Shown here in pieces: positions 11,625-23,689 of a stretch of 64,000 nucleotides of DNA. The position numbers and the translations under genes were made by a program. The notes beneath the pieces are model-generated. The model did no database searches. It worked only from the letters and a program-made list of their open reading frames with translations, and was not told the DNA's origin. Origin of the DNA: Artemia franciscana (Eukaryota > Arthropoda > Branchiopoda > Anostraca > Artemiidae); assembly GCF_032884065.1 (NCBI RefSeq), contig NC_088879.1, forward strand, positions 22,802,038-22,866,037, read 5' to 3'. The number at the start of each line of letters is the position of its first letter. Position 1 is the stretch's first letter.

Positions 11625-12530
11625 GTACCTTGTATCACTCTGGCTTCAATTGCCAGGAGTCGTCAAAAGAAAGACTCTTGGGATTTAGTATTAAGTTTAA
11701 ACGATTAATAAGAGTTAAACAGATTTTTAGCAGGAAAATGCCGGAAAATGCCATACGTGTGACAATGCTTGCCAGAGGGTACCGTGTGCTGGTATTTTCA
11801 ATGGAAAATCGGAACCTAGCAATAAAATGGCAAGTTTCTGTTGCTCAGATAAGAACAATGGTCATTTTTAGTTTATAAAGTTATTTTTTTGGGAACAAGG
11901 TTGAAAAACTTTAGGTAGGATAATATATGCCAGAGGTGTCATTGGACTAGTACATTGTGCCATCCTGGAGCCAATTATCAGAATTCATCAGAAGAAACGC
12001 TACTGGGGATTTCTCATTAAGTCTAAACAATCGATTTAGTGACAACGGATATTTTTGCACGAAAATGCCTAAAAAAACAATAAATGTGATAATGCTTACC
12101 AGAGAATGTCTTGTGTCTGCCATTGAGTGTCACAGGCTGGGAATTGCAATGAAGCATCGCAATATGACAATGAAATGACATGTTTCCGCTATTAAAATAA
12201 AACAATGGTCAATTTTAGTTTATAAAGTTATCTTTGGGGAAAAAGTTGAGAAACCCTTAGGTGTGATTATATCGGCCAGAGGGTGGCATCAGGTTGGTAA
12301 ATTGTACCACGCTGGCCTCAATCGCCAGAAGTCATCAAAAGAAATGCTATTAGGATTTTTCATAAAGTCTAAACGATTTACTTTTGCATAAACCGATATT
12401 TTTGCAGCCAAAATGCCCAAAAAACACGATGTCTAATAATGCTTTGCTAGAGGGTGCCGTATGTCAGCCATTAAGTATCACAGGATGGTAGTTGCTAGGA
12501 AATAATATAGAGAAAAAATGAAAAAATATA
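11625..12530. repeat. ~335-bp tandem units inside the right palindrome arm (about three)
   Basis: 'ctctggcttcaattgccagg' (11637), 'cctggagccaattatcag' (about 11964) and 'cgctggcctcaatcgccaga' (about 12310) mark successive units. The left arm holds only about two, so the copy number differs between arms. Confidence 0.82.
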
Positions 12531-13629
12531 GAGTTCAGTCACGTTTCCTTTGCCTCCTTTAATTTACCTCTAATTCGTCACCCCTCCTCCCAATGGATCC
12601 AAATTTATTGATTAAAAGTAACGGTTTTCATGCAGTATTAGATTTTTGGTATTATGGATTTATTTATGGCAAATTTTTCAGAACTTATGTTGATATTCCT
12701 CGATTGAACAACATTCCAGTTGAAAATATCTCCCTTCCTACAAGCATAATATTGATTTCAGTGTCTTAAGAATAAAGTGTTTTAATAAAGCTTTTTTTAA
12801 TAATAGAACTTGTATGTACACAAAAACCGTCATTCTTTAGACTTCTTGTTCGATGATAAGACTTCAATATATTTCACTAACGCCAATTAAGCATCTTTTA
12901 GTCTATGTGCATAGGTTCTCGTTTAAGATTGTCTCTAATATAATCAGACACAATAATTGACTCTAATAATATCATCTGATAATAGCCTCTAAAGTGTTGC
13001 TTAGCAAGCAGGTGCATGTAAAGCGTAACTAATTTTCAGTAATGAGTTTTCTCCCCCGCTTTTCAATTATTGCAGACATAGGAAACATGCAATCCATAGA
13101 TTTTTCAAATTTTTCCGTTAGAAAATATTCCTCAAAAGACAGTAACGTCAAACGCTTGTTGGTACAGTTTTTATAAAGCATCATTCCATTTTGAGAGATC
13201 TCTTTCGATTCCTAATGCGGATAAAAATTTTTGGAACATAAAGGTTCCCTGAGAAAAGATGTCTCGAAAGAAAATGCATTCTAGAAAAACGGAAAAAATA
13301 TTTTGAAAGAAAAGAGAAATCCTGAAGAAAAAATATCTAAGAGTATTACGTAATATCCCACGTTTTCATCGTCATTAAGTAGCACCCCATCTATGTGTTC
13401 TCCTTAGTTACAATCAGAGATCCCCCACAGACCCTGAAGAAACAACTCACGCGAGAATGCGTCATCTTTAACACAGGTAAATATTCCCTATAACGTAAGA
13501 ACCAAAGAAACCTTGAGAAAAATGTCTTGAAGAAAAATGTCTTAAAAAACTTCTTCAAATGTCTTAAAACGTCTTGAAAAACATCTTGAAGAAATATGTC
13601 TTAAAAAACGTCTTAGAATATCTTGAAAC

Positions 13630-14110
13630 ATCTTGACGATGTAATTGGATACTAGGCCCCCGGTGCAATTGGATGCTAGGGCTTCGGTAGAATTGACTAC
13701 TAGGACCTCCAGTTGGATATAGTGGCTCCGATTGGTCTGAATTCTAGGGGCCCCTGTTGGAACTGGATGCTAAGACCCCAGTGAAAATAGTTGCTGGTTC
13801 AGCGGTGGTTAGATAGGTTAATGACCAATTGAAATTGGATGTTAGGACCTTGATGGATCTGGATGCTAGGGTTCCGGTGGTTAAGCTAGGATTGGTTAAT
13901 GGGGCCCATTTGTAATTGACTGCTAGGTCCCCGTTGGATCTGGTTTATAGAGCACCCATCGGAATTGAATGATACGGTCATCCCGTTCGAATTGATTGCC
14001 AAGGCCCCTCGTTGGAATTTGATACTAGGGCTCTGGTTGAATTTGTTGCTTGGGGCCCAGTGGAATTCCTTGCTAGGGACCTAGCGTCTTGAAGGTTCCC
14101 CGCTAGTTGA
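13630..14110. repeat. Degenerate short-unit tandem repeat, inverted counterpart of 5290-5862
   Basis: Variants of 'ggaattggatgctagggc' at 25-45 bp spacing. Confidence 0.85.
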
Positions 14111-14440
14111 CCCTGAAGGTTTTTCTGGTCCTCGCAGGGTTTTTAAGCAATCAAAGAAACTATGATGCAATGTCTATGTTTGCATCTTGACTAGTTAATC
14201 CTGAAGGTTTTCCCCCTACATCTTTAGTTCTTTAAACAGTCAAAGAAAATAAACTCTCTGTTGCTTAACAAGCCGCTCTATCGTTTAGAAAACATTTCCT
14301 TTTACGCAACAAGCCCCCATGCGTTGAAAGAAATTAATAACGCCTGTATCTTAAGAAAATCGCCGTTAAACTTTTTCGTGAGCTTAAATCATTAAGGAAG
14401 AAAAGAGTAGTGGCTATGGGCCATTCTAAATACAAGAAGC

Positions 14441-14960
14441 CCTATCTACTCATCTGAAGTTTATACGGCCACCCATTCCATAAAAATCTTATTAGCACCC
14501 AGGACGTAACTTACAATCCTATCCCCTGGGCATGTTATCTTTCTCTTGGACTAATTTGAACAAAATTGCTGTCTGAGAATTTTGATTAGATATTGTTTGG
14601 TTAAGAGAGGTAGTAAGAGAAAGGGAGCGAGTTGGTTAGTTGCCCTTTTTTACTTTTGACAGTTAAAAGGAGATTAGAACTTCCAATTTTCAACAAAATG
14701 GGCCTCCTCTAAAGTTTATACAGCCGTCCCTTCCATAAAAACCTTGAATTTCACCGGGGCATAACCTACAACCCTTGTACCCAGGCTGTAAGTGTTTGGT
14801 TGAACCCCAAAAGCCTTGTTATAGAACATTTTGGCTGTTTTGAATAAAACGACTATCTCTACGTTTCTATTAGATGCATTTCGGGACGTCTGTTGTGGGG
14901 GGGGGGAGCTGCTCCAATCACTTTGACTCTTAAAAAGGGCACTAGAACTTTTCGGTAGTT
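14441..14960. repeat. Two diverged units of the ~280-bp satellite family
   Basis: Same motifs as 3225-4990 in the same direction ('ttccataaaaaccttgaa', 'ggcataacctacaaccctt', 'cactttgactcttaaaaagg'). Confidence 0.8.
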
Positions 14961-15240
14961 TCGAAAAATAATAGGATTTCTTGTTTTTTATGTTTGCAAT
15001 AATTGACATTTGGGGGACAAAAGTGATTACTGGAAATTGGTTACACTTGCATGCACCTGCTTGTTATGTAATACTTTAGAGGTCATTATCAGTTAATATT
15101 GGGGATTCTTCTTAGCACATTTTTAGTAATAGTCTTTTAGTATATTGGAAGTTGACTGCGCTATCACAGGTGAAGTGAAAGCAGGAGTATTATTATAACT
15201 AGAATATAGTACACCTTCATATAGGATCAAAAGTCTATTT
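14961..15240. repeat. Direct copy of part of the left palindrome arm (6405-6680)
   Basis: Shares 'gacctgcttgttaagtaata'-like and 'gcacatttttagtaat' segments and 'actagaatatagtacacctt' with the left arm, in direct orientation. So this family also occurs outside the palindrome. Confidence 0.8.
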
Positions 15241-15379
15241 TTTTCCTTTTTAATAAAGAGAATTTTAGAACTATATTATAGGCAATCTTAAACGAGCAAA
15301 CGAATTTATTTTAACAGCAGAAACTTGTCATTTCATTGTTAGATTGCGATGTTGAATGGCAGTTCCCAGCCTTTCGCAC

Positions 15380-16545
15380 TAACTGACTGACTGTTTGTGA
15401 CTCTACTGCTCTTTGGGGACCTCCCCAAGGTCACTCAGCGTGTCTCCAGATGGCAATAGGGGAACACCGTACAGATATGTAGGGTACCTCAATAGCAGGC
15501 ACGGACCAAGGGGGGACCTTGTCCCTGATGGTACATAATAGAAACTGGGGTATCCTTGCCCGGGGCCATAAGTACAGGTGGAGGAGAAAGAAGGATCCTC
15601 AAATGTACAGTCAACAAGGTCAATTGGCGTATCTACATGTCCCATGAGTTGCAAAACTTCTCCCACTAACGTGTGAAATTGCATGGTAACGCAGAACACC
15701 ATCCTGAAACGACCCTCTATAAGAGGTCTAATACGGGAGTGTGTATGATCCAGATTTGTGGACAACGGCCTCAGTAAAGGGCTGCCTCAACCCTTACAGG
15801 GTACCTGCAAGACCGGGGACCTTGCGGTTAACTCTATTACCACTTGAGGAGTGGTGCCCCTCGAGGAAATTATAGCCTAATAAACGACAAAGCATTCGCA
15901 CGGGATTCTGATTAATGGATACTTCTTCTGGGCTGAGTCTTTTTCGACGGGCATTTTCGGGCTGAAAATGCTCTTCCTAGCTAATTTATCTACTATGTGC
16001 TACCTTATCATTGTACCATAATATTTTTAGGCATGAATATATAATGAGTCGGAGGTAGTTGGCTTGAGACTGTCTCTGTCGACTTTTGTTGATTTTCACT
16101 CTTGTTGATAGAAGAGCATCGCCAAGTGATGAAACAATGTTGTGACCAAGATGGAGGCAGGATTGCACTAAGCCTCCATTCATACTGGAGGTCCTGGGGA
16201 CTTCTTGTTGTCCAGCTATAAGCAGGCTTAATTGCTTCGGTATAGGCTTGAGAAGATATGTTGATCCCCGTCCTGCACTGGTATCTGGGATCATTGCTTT
16301 TCTTGAGGCCAAAATCATCTACATGATTTGAAGAAGATGAAAACTAGAACTTGGAATGTTCCAACGTTAAAATATGACTATCGTATCGAAATTTCGACTG
16401 AAAAATTCAGACGATTCGAAATGGACTTATTAGGAGTTTCAGAAACTTATACCCGAGGGGTCTGAAGCACGAAATTAGGTGATATAGAACTTGTTTACTC
16501 AGACAGGATGGGTACATACACATGGAGTAGGGTTCAAGATGAATA
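15380..16545 (+). pseudogene. 5' part of an RTE-like LINE: UTR-like region and start of the endonuclease
   Basis: The GC-richer 15400-16330 stretch has no supported frame and looks like the leader of the element. From 16337 a frame reads MKTRTWNVPTL, then EKFRRFEMDLLGVSETY. This is the N-terminus of an apurinic-like endonuclease (TWNVRTL, then DLLGVSE in intact relatives). A TGA interrupts it at about 16463, and homology continues in frame as KLGDIELVYSDR. The element ends abruptly at the inverted-repeat element starting at 16547. Confidence 0.78.
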
Positions 16546-16546
16546 A

Positions 16547-16617
16547 TCTTTACGCTAAAGTTATTTACTGTTTTAAAAGGTAGAGTTAAGAGAAAGAGTC
16601 AAAATTTAGCGTAAAGA
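16547..16617. mobile_element. Short MITE with perfect 13-bp terminal inverted repeats, copy 1
   Basis: 'tctttacgctaaa' at 16547-16559 and 'tttagcgtaaaga' at 16605-16617. 71 bp in total. It abuts the broken LINE on its left. A 128-bp member is at 48879-49006. Confidence 0.85.
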
Positions 16618-18335
16618 GCGGAGCGTCGATGAGGAAGCAGCCCCTATCACATACGAAGTAGTGTCTGTTCGTTTTAAGTTTTAATGCCACTCCTCACTTT
16701 CCGTTAAAAAAACTTGTTTTTTTTACTTAATATAATACAAAAGCAGCTACTAACCTCGTTTCCTACTTTGACTGCAGAAATGTTATTCTCATACACAACA
16801 CAAACTACTTTAATATTTATTTAGCTGGTACGCCATACACTGATAGGCTCTTTGAAAAAGCTTGTCAATCAGTTCAATCAAACATTTGCTTACAATCTAT
16901 AAAACGAAGGACTAAGGGCATTTAAAACTGTGGACTAGAGGCGTTTTAAAGACAGGTGAGATTAAAACTTGAAACAAACAAAAATTACTCCATATATGAG
17001 TTGTGTGTCCATACTTAACCTCTTGGACTTAATATTAAAGCTTAGACTTTTTGTCACAGTTCTTAATAACTACTACTTTATCACAAAGGCATTTGAAGTA
17101 AAATGAGAAGTATTCTAAAGTATTATAAACATAGCGTAGCACTATTACTTCAGATACACGATAGTTTTTATTTATTTTAAGTTTTGATGTCACTGTTTAT
17201 TTTCTAAAAAAAAAAATTTATATTTGATTTGAGGCAAAATGTGAATCTGGTTTTATAATATAGCCTATGATAGCCTTTTTCTATATAGAATTATCTTCTT
17301 TGATCTAGAACGTATTTTCACAATTTTTTCCAAACGTTATAAGTAGGGAAGGTTTGTAGGCTGGAGCTTGAAAAAAAAACCTTCCTTGACTTAGGGCAAG
17401 ATCACCTAGATTAGCCAAGAGCACTTTAGTATACGGAAAATTTTTATACTGGAGGCACTATGAGGAACCATGTGGTTCTTACACCGAGTCATCAAACAAC
17501 AACAACTTGAACTTACCTCAATTTTGCACCAAATCAGGACCGCACCTCATCTAACACCTCATTATTCCAACCAAGATTTTTTCCAGCTTCTTTTTAGATT
17601 TTGGAAAAAATGCCTCCCTTTGGTATCTCATTGGAAAAAACTGAAAAAATTGCCTTCTCCTAGATTTTGAAGAATAAATCCCCGCCTTAGATTTTAGTTA
17701 ATTCACTCCACCTTATTGAATTTAACTATTATTTTAATTTAAACTATCTAACTAAACTATCAATATCGTGGGGTAGGGGGAGAAGGTGAGGGGTAAACCA
17801 TTAATTTAACTATCAATTTTAATATCATTTAAAATAGCTAAGGATTTGTTATCCGATATATTTCTTTCGTAATTTGCAATTTCACATATCCTTGAAAAAT
17901 GTGAAGATAAGGTTGTTTTGGCAATAATTTCACTTTAGTGCAGTCAACATTGAACATGACTTGCTGCTAACACGAAAGAAATTGAGATATGGTAAAGCCA
18001 TAATTAGGTGCTAAAATGAATTTAGTCGTGACTCAGTTCTCGTTGTTTTTCTTCTCACTGAGAAGGACTTAGGTCGCTTTTCTCTCGAGTCAGTCTTAAA
18101 AAATGGATTAACTCGCTTTAGCTTAAGAAAATTTGCATGGTTTTTAAAAAGATGGAAATTACCCTTCTCCCCCCTCCCTATCCCGAAAAGGAAGGTGGTT
18201 TGATCTTCATAAAAACTACATCACCGAATTTATAACGTCCAAGAACCCATATCAGGTATTTCAAGTTCAATATGCAAAAACAAGAAAGTTCCATATGCGA
18301 AAACAAGTGTTTTTTTCACAGTTAACATTTTTTGA
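16618..18335. other. No gene recognised
   Basis: AT-rich. Two diverged pieces share 'tttattttaagttttgatgtcact'-like sequence (16665-16720 and about 17165-17220), a repeat remnant seen again near 32270-32330. A 66-residue plus frame (17470-17670) has no motif. Confidence 0.6.
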
Positions 18336-18680
18336 AAGAATATGAAGATAAGTTTGATAACCAAAACCAGAATATTAGAAGCTACAGCGTGATAAAGTAT
18401 GGTTTTGAAACTTGAGCACTTCTAACGACTGAGGAGGATTTGTTAGATGTTCTCCAGAGAAACTGTTTACGGATATCTTTGGATACCCGTTTGATTGACC
18501 GTATATCCAGCAACAAGCTGCACATTGCTAGGACACGTTTTATGGATGAAGGACAAAGATTTTTTTTTTGCCATCCACCAAAGGTCAAACGAAAATTAAG
18601 GTTATCCCAAATGGGTGGAAAGACGTTGTAGGGAACGATTTATAGTAAATAGAATTTCATGGGAGGGGATAAAAATTTAA
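18336..18680 (+). pseudogene. 3' fragment of an RTE-like LINE
   Basis: Broken frames give RILEAT, then 'DLLDVLQRNCLRISLDTRLI'-like sequence and TDRIS..KLHIARTRFMDE. This is the C-terminal segment behind the reverse transcriptase that is also seen at 50580-51220. It carries stops and at least one frameshift. Confidence 0.75.
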
Positions 18681-19484
18681 GCTTTAGGTATATTAGGTTA
18701 GAGACAGAATATTCTTAGTAATTTTGGTATCGTGGTGCTGGGTGCGGCAGTGAGTTGATCCTCCAGAGCTATTGCTGGCGTATACGTCTTCGAATTTGCA
18801 TTACAGCCTCTGAGGATAAGGGGCCCTAGATTCCCGAAAAAAACATCAATCCATTATGCTACTTTATGGCTAATGATTATTACCTTTACAAAATCTCTCT
18901 TTTTACGAAATAAGATTTGAGAACCTGTTTAAATCATATGTAAATCAAAAAAGCTGTTTTCTGAATTAACTGGTTGATTGCCAGTCTTTGCCAACTCTGA
19001 TTTAAATCCTTTTGGTGTTTGCAGATGCAGTTTCTTCAGATAGGCTGTGTTGTGGGTTACAACAGTCTTGATCAATGGAATCACAAATTCTGAAACATAT
19101 TGCACGAACGACTGCTTCCAAAGGAATTAACCCCTCGTTCAACAAACTTGCTACAATTAATGTTCGTAATATCTGGCATTTAATTACCTATTTAATCTAT
19201 GTACGTGAGAGCTAAATAAACTATAGTTTGTTCTTGTCTAGATAAAAAATCATTGGCGTATTTATCTTGCAGGATAAATCAAAAATCCACTTAATGGAAC
19301 CTTTCCCGAAAGGTGTCATGAAGCTACAACAATTTTAGATCTAATGATTTTTTTTTTCATTTCAGCTATAATCTTTGGTACATTAGGAAAAACATAGTTG
19401 TCTAAAGAGGAAAAGTTCCACATCGAATCTTTGACCATATCTTCCTATTTTATAGGAAGATGTACCATGTGCACATATTCAGTA
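18681..19484. other. No gene recognised
   Basis: AT-rich, no domain, no complete repeat identified. Confidence 0.55.
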
Positions 19485-21035
19485 AAAAAAATTGTAGCCT
19501 TATTGTAAGATAAGGAAGAAAGAGAAGAAAAAGCTCGGAAGAGTGACTAGCGTATTATTGAAAAATAAATAGGCTATAGCCAAAAAGTAAGGATGAACTG
19601 TGTTATGATTGTTTTTTTTTTTTTGCAGCATGGATATTAAAGGAAGAAGCCATTGCCTGAATACCAGGATACTAGAGACCATTGCCTCCATTTTTAACAT
19701 CATTGGTTGAAGTGATAAATTTTGTCTCTGTGGCCTAGTCTATGCTAACTTAAGTAAATTATTGCTTGTTAGACATTAGTTTATAATGTTTTATAGGACA
19801 AATAAACTAGTCTAAATAATTACTTGTGAAATTCTTACATTGACACATTATATTGTCTTGGTATTATAAATAGCCTACTCTTGTTTCAAGAGGCATAAGA
19901 ACATACCTTCAGTACATTCCAAGCCCCTTGGGTATAATAAGTAACCATCAGGTTGATGAAATTGCAAAAAATCCTGTAAATATTGACCAGGCAAGTGGGA
20001 GACCAATCCCAATTAGAGACATATCACCAGAGATTATCAGAGGTAGCTTACTGTTGAGTAAGAACAAATCAAATTTATCTCTCTTCTGCAATAAGACTTG
20101 CAATAAATTAACATATCACTTGATACCTCTTTTTATGCTCTTTACAATTAGCCTATAGTAATTGCTTCTATCACAAATTCAAATTTAAGCATATTTTGAT
20201 CTATTAAAAATGAAAAATTTTCAACTAGGTTTTCTCAGTGCTGCTTTCATGGTTGTTTTTGACAAAATAATAGGCTTACTATATTTTCTTGGTGACAAAA
20301 TGATTTATATTTAGGTTAGGTCAAAAAGTGCTTAAATTTGAATTTGCAGTGGAAGTAAATTTATATTTATAAAGAGCATAAAAAAGGCATCAAGTGGTAT
20401 GTTCACTTAATTAGTAAGTTAATAGTATGAACAGTGATTTATTTGCTGCATGCTGACATCTACACAGTGCACCCTGCAATGTAAACTGTCAAAGTGCTTC
20501 AGACACAAAAAATCTCACTTTCAGCTAAGAGTCTTGCTGACAATACCTATATACAAAGCACAAAACCCAATCTGTATTCTCTGATAATTCAACTCCTAGA
20601 AACAAAAGATTTACTACAAGGTATTAAGTTAAATAAGGGCCAACCATTTGCAATTGTTCATTTCAACTCACAGAGTGAGTCTAAAGAAAAAGGGCTGAAT
20701 AGTCTCAAATGAAAACCCCATATTTGCTAAAACAGAAGAAGAGTGATTAAGTGTATTATTTGGAAATAAATATAGCCAAAAAGTAAGGGTGAACTGTGTT
20801 AAGATTGGTTTGTGTACTGTGGATATTAAAGGAAGGATTTGCCCATTGCCTGATCAGCAGGCTACTAGAGACTATTTCCTCTACTCCCAACATCCTGGGA
20901 TGAAGTGACAAACTTGTCTCCATTATAGCCTGTGCTAATTTGAGCAGATTATTACTTTTTGGATGCTAGTTTCTTAATATTTTATCAAACAAATAGAGAA
21001 GCCTAAATGATTTCTAGTAAAATTCTTGTTTAGCT
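19485..21035. repeat. Diverged direct repeat, about 19505-19830 and 20738-21030
   Basis: Both carry 'tatagccaaaaagtaagg', then 'tgaactgtgtta', 'tggatattaaaggaag', 'actagaga', 'aagtgac/taaa', and 'tggaa/gctagtttataat'-type sequence in the same order, about 1.2 kb apart. The sequence between is AT-rich, with a 'caagtggtatgttcactt' motif that recurs near 21665 and 22445. Confidence 0.78.
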
Positions 21036-21960
21036 ACTTTTTTCTATCTTAGAAATGGGTTAGGCCAGGAAAATGAAACTTTCAGTAATGAATCTTGGGT
21101 CAAGACCACAGATAAAATTCTACTTTAGCTACTTTTGCTTTCTAAAATTTTCAAGGATGGGTCTACACATTAAGATGTGCCCTGGGAAGGCATTTTGAAG
21201 TACCTACCTTCACTCCTCCCTCTAGAGGGCAGTGACTTTTGATGTCATTTACGATTTTTTTTTTTGTGTTATAGAAATGAAACTTTGCAAAATAGATTTC
21301 CTACTTAAATGTAGCACAAGAAAACTGTTTTTAGCTTCACAAATTTGCTCAATCTCTATTGGTAAGGTTTCAAAGATCTGCAAAAACATATTTCCTAAAT
21401 TAAAAAAAAAAAAAAACCATTGATATGGATCAAAATTGTACTCAAATAACAGTTGTTGCATTTTCAGAACTGAAACCAGAGAAAAAGAAACTGATAACTG
21501 AAAGTTAAGGTAAATATTGTTTTGTAAAAAAAAAATCATAGGCCTTTCAAGTAGGCAAATTTCTAACCCTTAGAAATCAAAAGAGGGTTAAAATAGATGA
21601 TTGCCAATAGCCTCTGAGAGTATGTTTTAGTAAAATTATAGTTTCAGGATTTTGAAGACATCAAGTGGTATGTTTACCTTACTGATAGTTTAGTAATATT
21701 AACTGCCTAACCAAAAACAATTGATGCAGCTTAGAATTCTATTGAATTAACAGGAATTACATTTTAAAAAACCAGAGAAGGTGATAAAGAGAAAGAAAGC
21801 TGAAAGTTAAGGTATAAGGCCAAAAAATCCATAAAGGGCAGACATAATAGCCTGGCAATACCTTCCTGGGGTATAATTTCGCCCTGGACTCATTCTTGAA
21901 AGTTGTATCCTTCTAACTCAACTAGTCTTTTCTTGTGCTCTTTTGTAGTCCAACAATCAT
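21036..21960. other. No gene recognised
   Basis: AT-rich with homopolymer A/T runs. Frames at 21232-21539 are short and overlap on both strands. Confidence 0.55.
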
Positions 21961-22480
21961 TTCTGAGAGAAATTCCATTTTGAGCCCTTAATGCAGCCCC
22001 AAAAGATGAAACAGTTCAATGTAACCAAAAGTTTAAAACTTATATAAAAAAAACTGTCTAGTGAGAAAAAATTGCCATTTGTTGCTTCTCTTGAAATGAT
22101 GGTTATTATTTTCCTTAGCCTTAATAGTAAAAGTCATTTTGATGACAAATTTTCAGAAAGAGCCTGAGAGTCTCAAAAATGACCACAACAGAATGACAAT
22201 GTTTTTCAGGATTTCCAAATATCAAATTTGTCTTCAAAATACTATTTTGCTATTAAGATTAATATAAATTATATTTGCCATACCTGAATCAGCTACAAGT
22301 TTTTCTCACTAGCCAGTTTTTTTTTATCATCTTTTCTAACTTTTGATTGCTATGGGCTGTTTTGATCCCCTTTAAGGGCTCAAAATTTCATTTCCCCTTA
22401 GAAGCAATTATTGAACTATGAAAGAGCATAAAAAGGCACCAAGTGGTATATTCACTTTCATTTTAGGTACACTATGTTGT
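21961..22480. mobile_element. Imperfectly palindromic non-autonomous element, family A copy 2
   Basis: Same motif order as 1205-1715: 'gaaaaaattgccatttgttg', 'aaatgatggttattattttcc', 'gatgacaaatttt', 'aaatttgtcttcaaaat', 'cttttgattgctatgggctg', 'ccctttaagggctcaaaat', and 'gaaagagcataaaaaggcac' at the right. Confidence 0.75.
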
Positions 22481-23689
22481 ACACTGCAAATTTACCCATA
22501 TCTTTTCCAATTTTTTTTTGAAAGGTATCATTTTCCTTTTGTTCTTTCAGTATAGCATATTCTTTGGCTTTTTTAAAAGAGCTATAGGCAATAAGAAATG
22601 TAATGTATATTTTTACGATTGTTAAAGTTGTATTTTAAGGTTTTGTCATGATCTTATTTGAAACAAAGTATGATCAGTGGTATATTTACCCCAGGAGACT
22701 CACCCCCTGAAATTCCCAAACATTTTTTTTTTTTTTTTAAGAGTTTCATGTCTTACCCTCAGCAGTCCCCTTCATTTTTTGTTGTAGCCTATATTTTGAT
22801 GATATATTCAAAGTACTGCACAGCAATAGAATTGCTCCCCTTGACAAGTCTTATATATCTCTCTCTAGATACTACAGTTTTAAGATATTTATCATATCTG
22901 TAGCCAAGAATTGTAATTTTCTTGGTCATTCCATCCTTTTGCTTGTCTCCAGCAAGTCTTTTTTTCATACTTATTGTAATTATGTTTGATCAGGTTGAAA
23001 GCTGTGTAAGCTTCCTTGCTAGTATCTGATGTGACATGACTTGGTGATATTGAAAAAGAAAGCACAGTATATATTGACTGGTATGTTAATGGCAAAGAGA
23101 AACTGTCTACAGTCTCTAAATCATTTTTTCTCAAAAATATGTTTGTAGTTGATGAAGATAGTGCTTTGGCTCTTATCATACTGTTCCAGATGTTGAGGCA
23201 AGGGTAGAAGGTACTCATCTAATCTCATTCCTGGCAAAACCATTCCAGTGTGAGGGGTTAATTAATTAATGGCCTTTTTGTTGTAGTTTTATACACCATT
23301 TTTATTTTTTGAAATGCCCTTAGAAAGATTGAACATTTAGAATGAAGCAGATTAGCCCTATAATAACATTACATTGACACTAATTGAACAGATTGGTTTT
23401 CTATAAGGTGTAAGTCTACAATTATTGTCCACTATGTTTGCCAACATGAAAACCAAACAAATACGTTATTTCACTTCAAGTTCTAATAGAATAGTTTACT
23501 TTTAAATCCTGACCATAGTAATACACTAACTTTCTTTAGTACCTCAGAGAAGTTACAAAATTCTTAAAACTTTTTGTAGTTATAAAGCAGCAGCCTTATT
23601 TCTTATTTGCTTTTCAGTTTTAGGAAATGAATGTATTTATAGTCTAATTGATCTTTTCCTCAAATTCAAAAAAACTTAGGAAGGGGAGG
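22481..23689. other. No gene recognised
   Basis: AT-rich. Minus frames at 22892-23218 have no family motif. This is possibly a 3' flank of the LINE that follows. Confidence 0.5.

Larger units (their letters stand above)
11480..14440. repeat. Right arm of the very large imperfect palindrome
   Basis: Reverse complement of about 4970-7880, in the same order from the centre outwards: the ~335-bp units, then the 'agtaatgagttttctccc' block (13040), then the 'gtctgaag...acgtcttgaaaa' block (13510-13630), then the short-unit repeat, then 'aagaaaagagtagtggct' at 14398. Non-coding. Confidence 0.85.

Noticed and set aside
15403-16318. Minus-strand frames of 110-120 residues
   Set aside because: They lie antisense in the leader of a LINE whose coding direction (endonuclease start at 16337) is plus. 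No domain.
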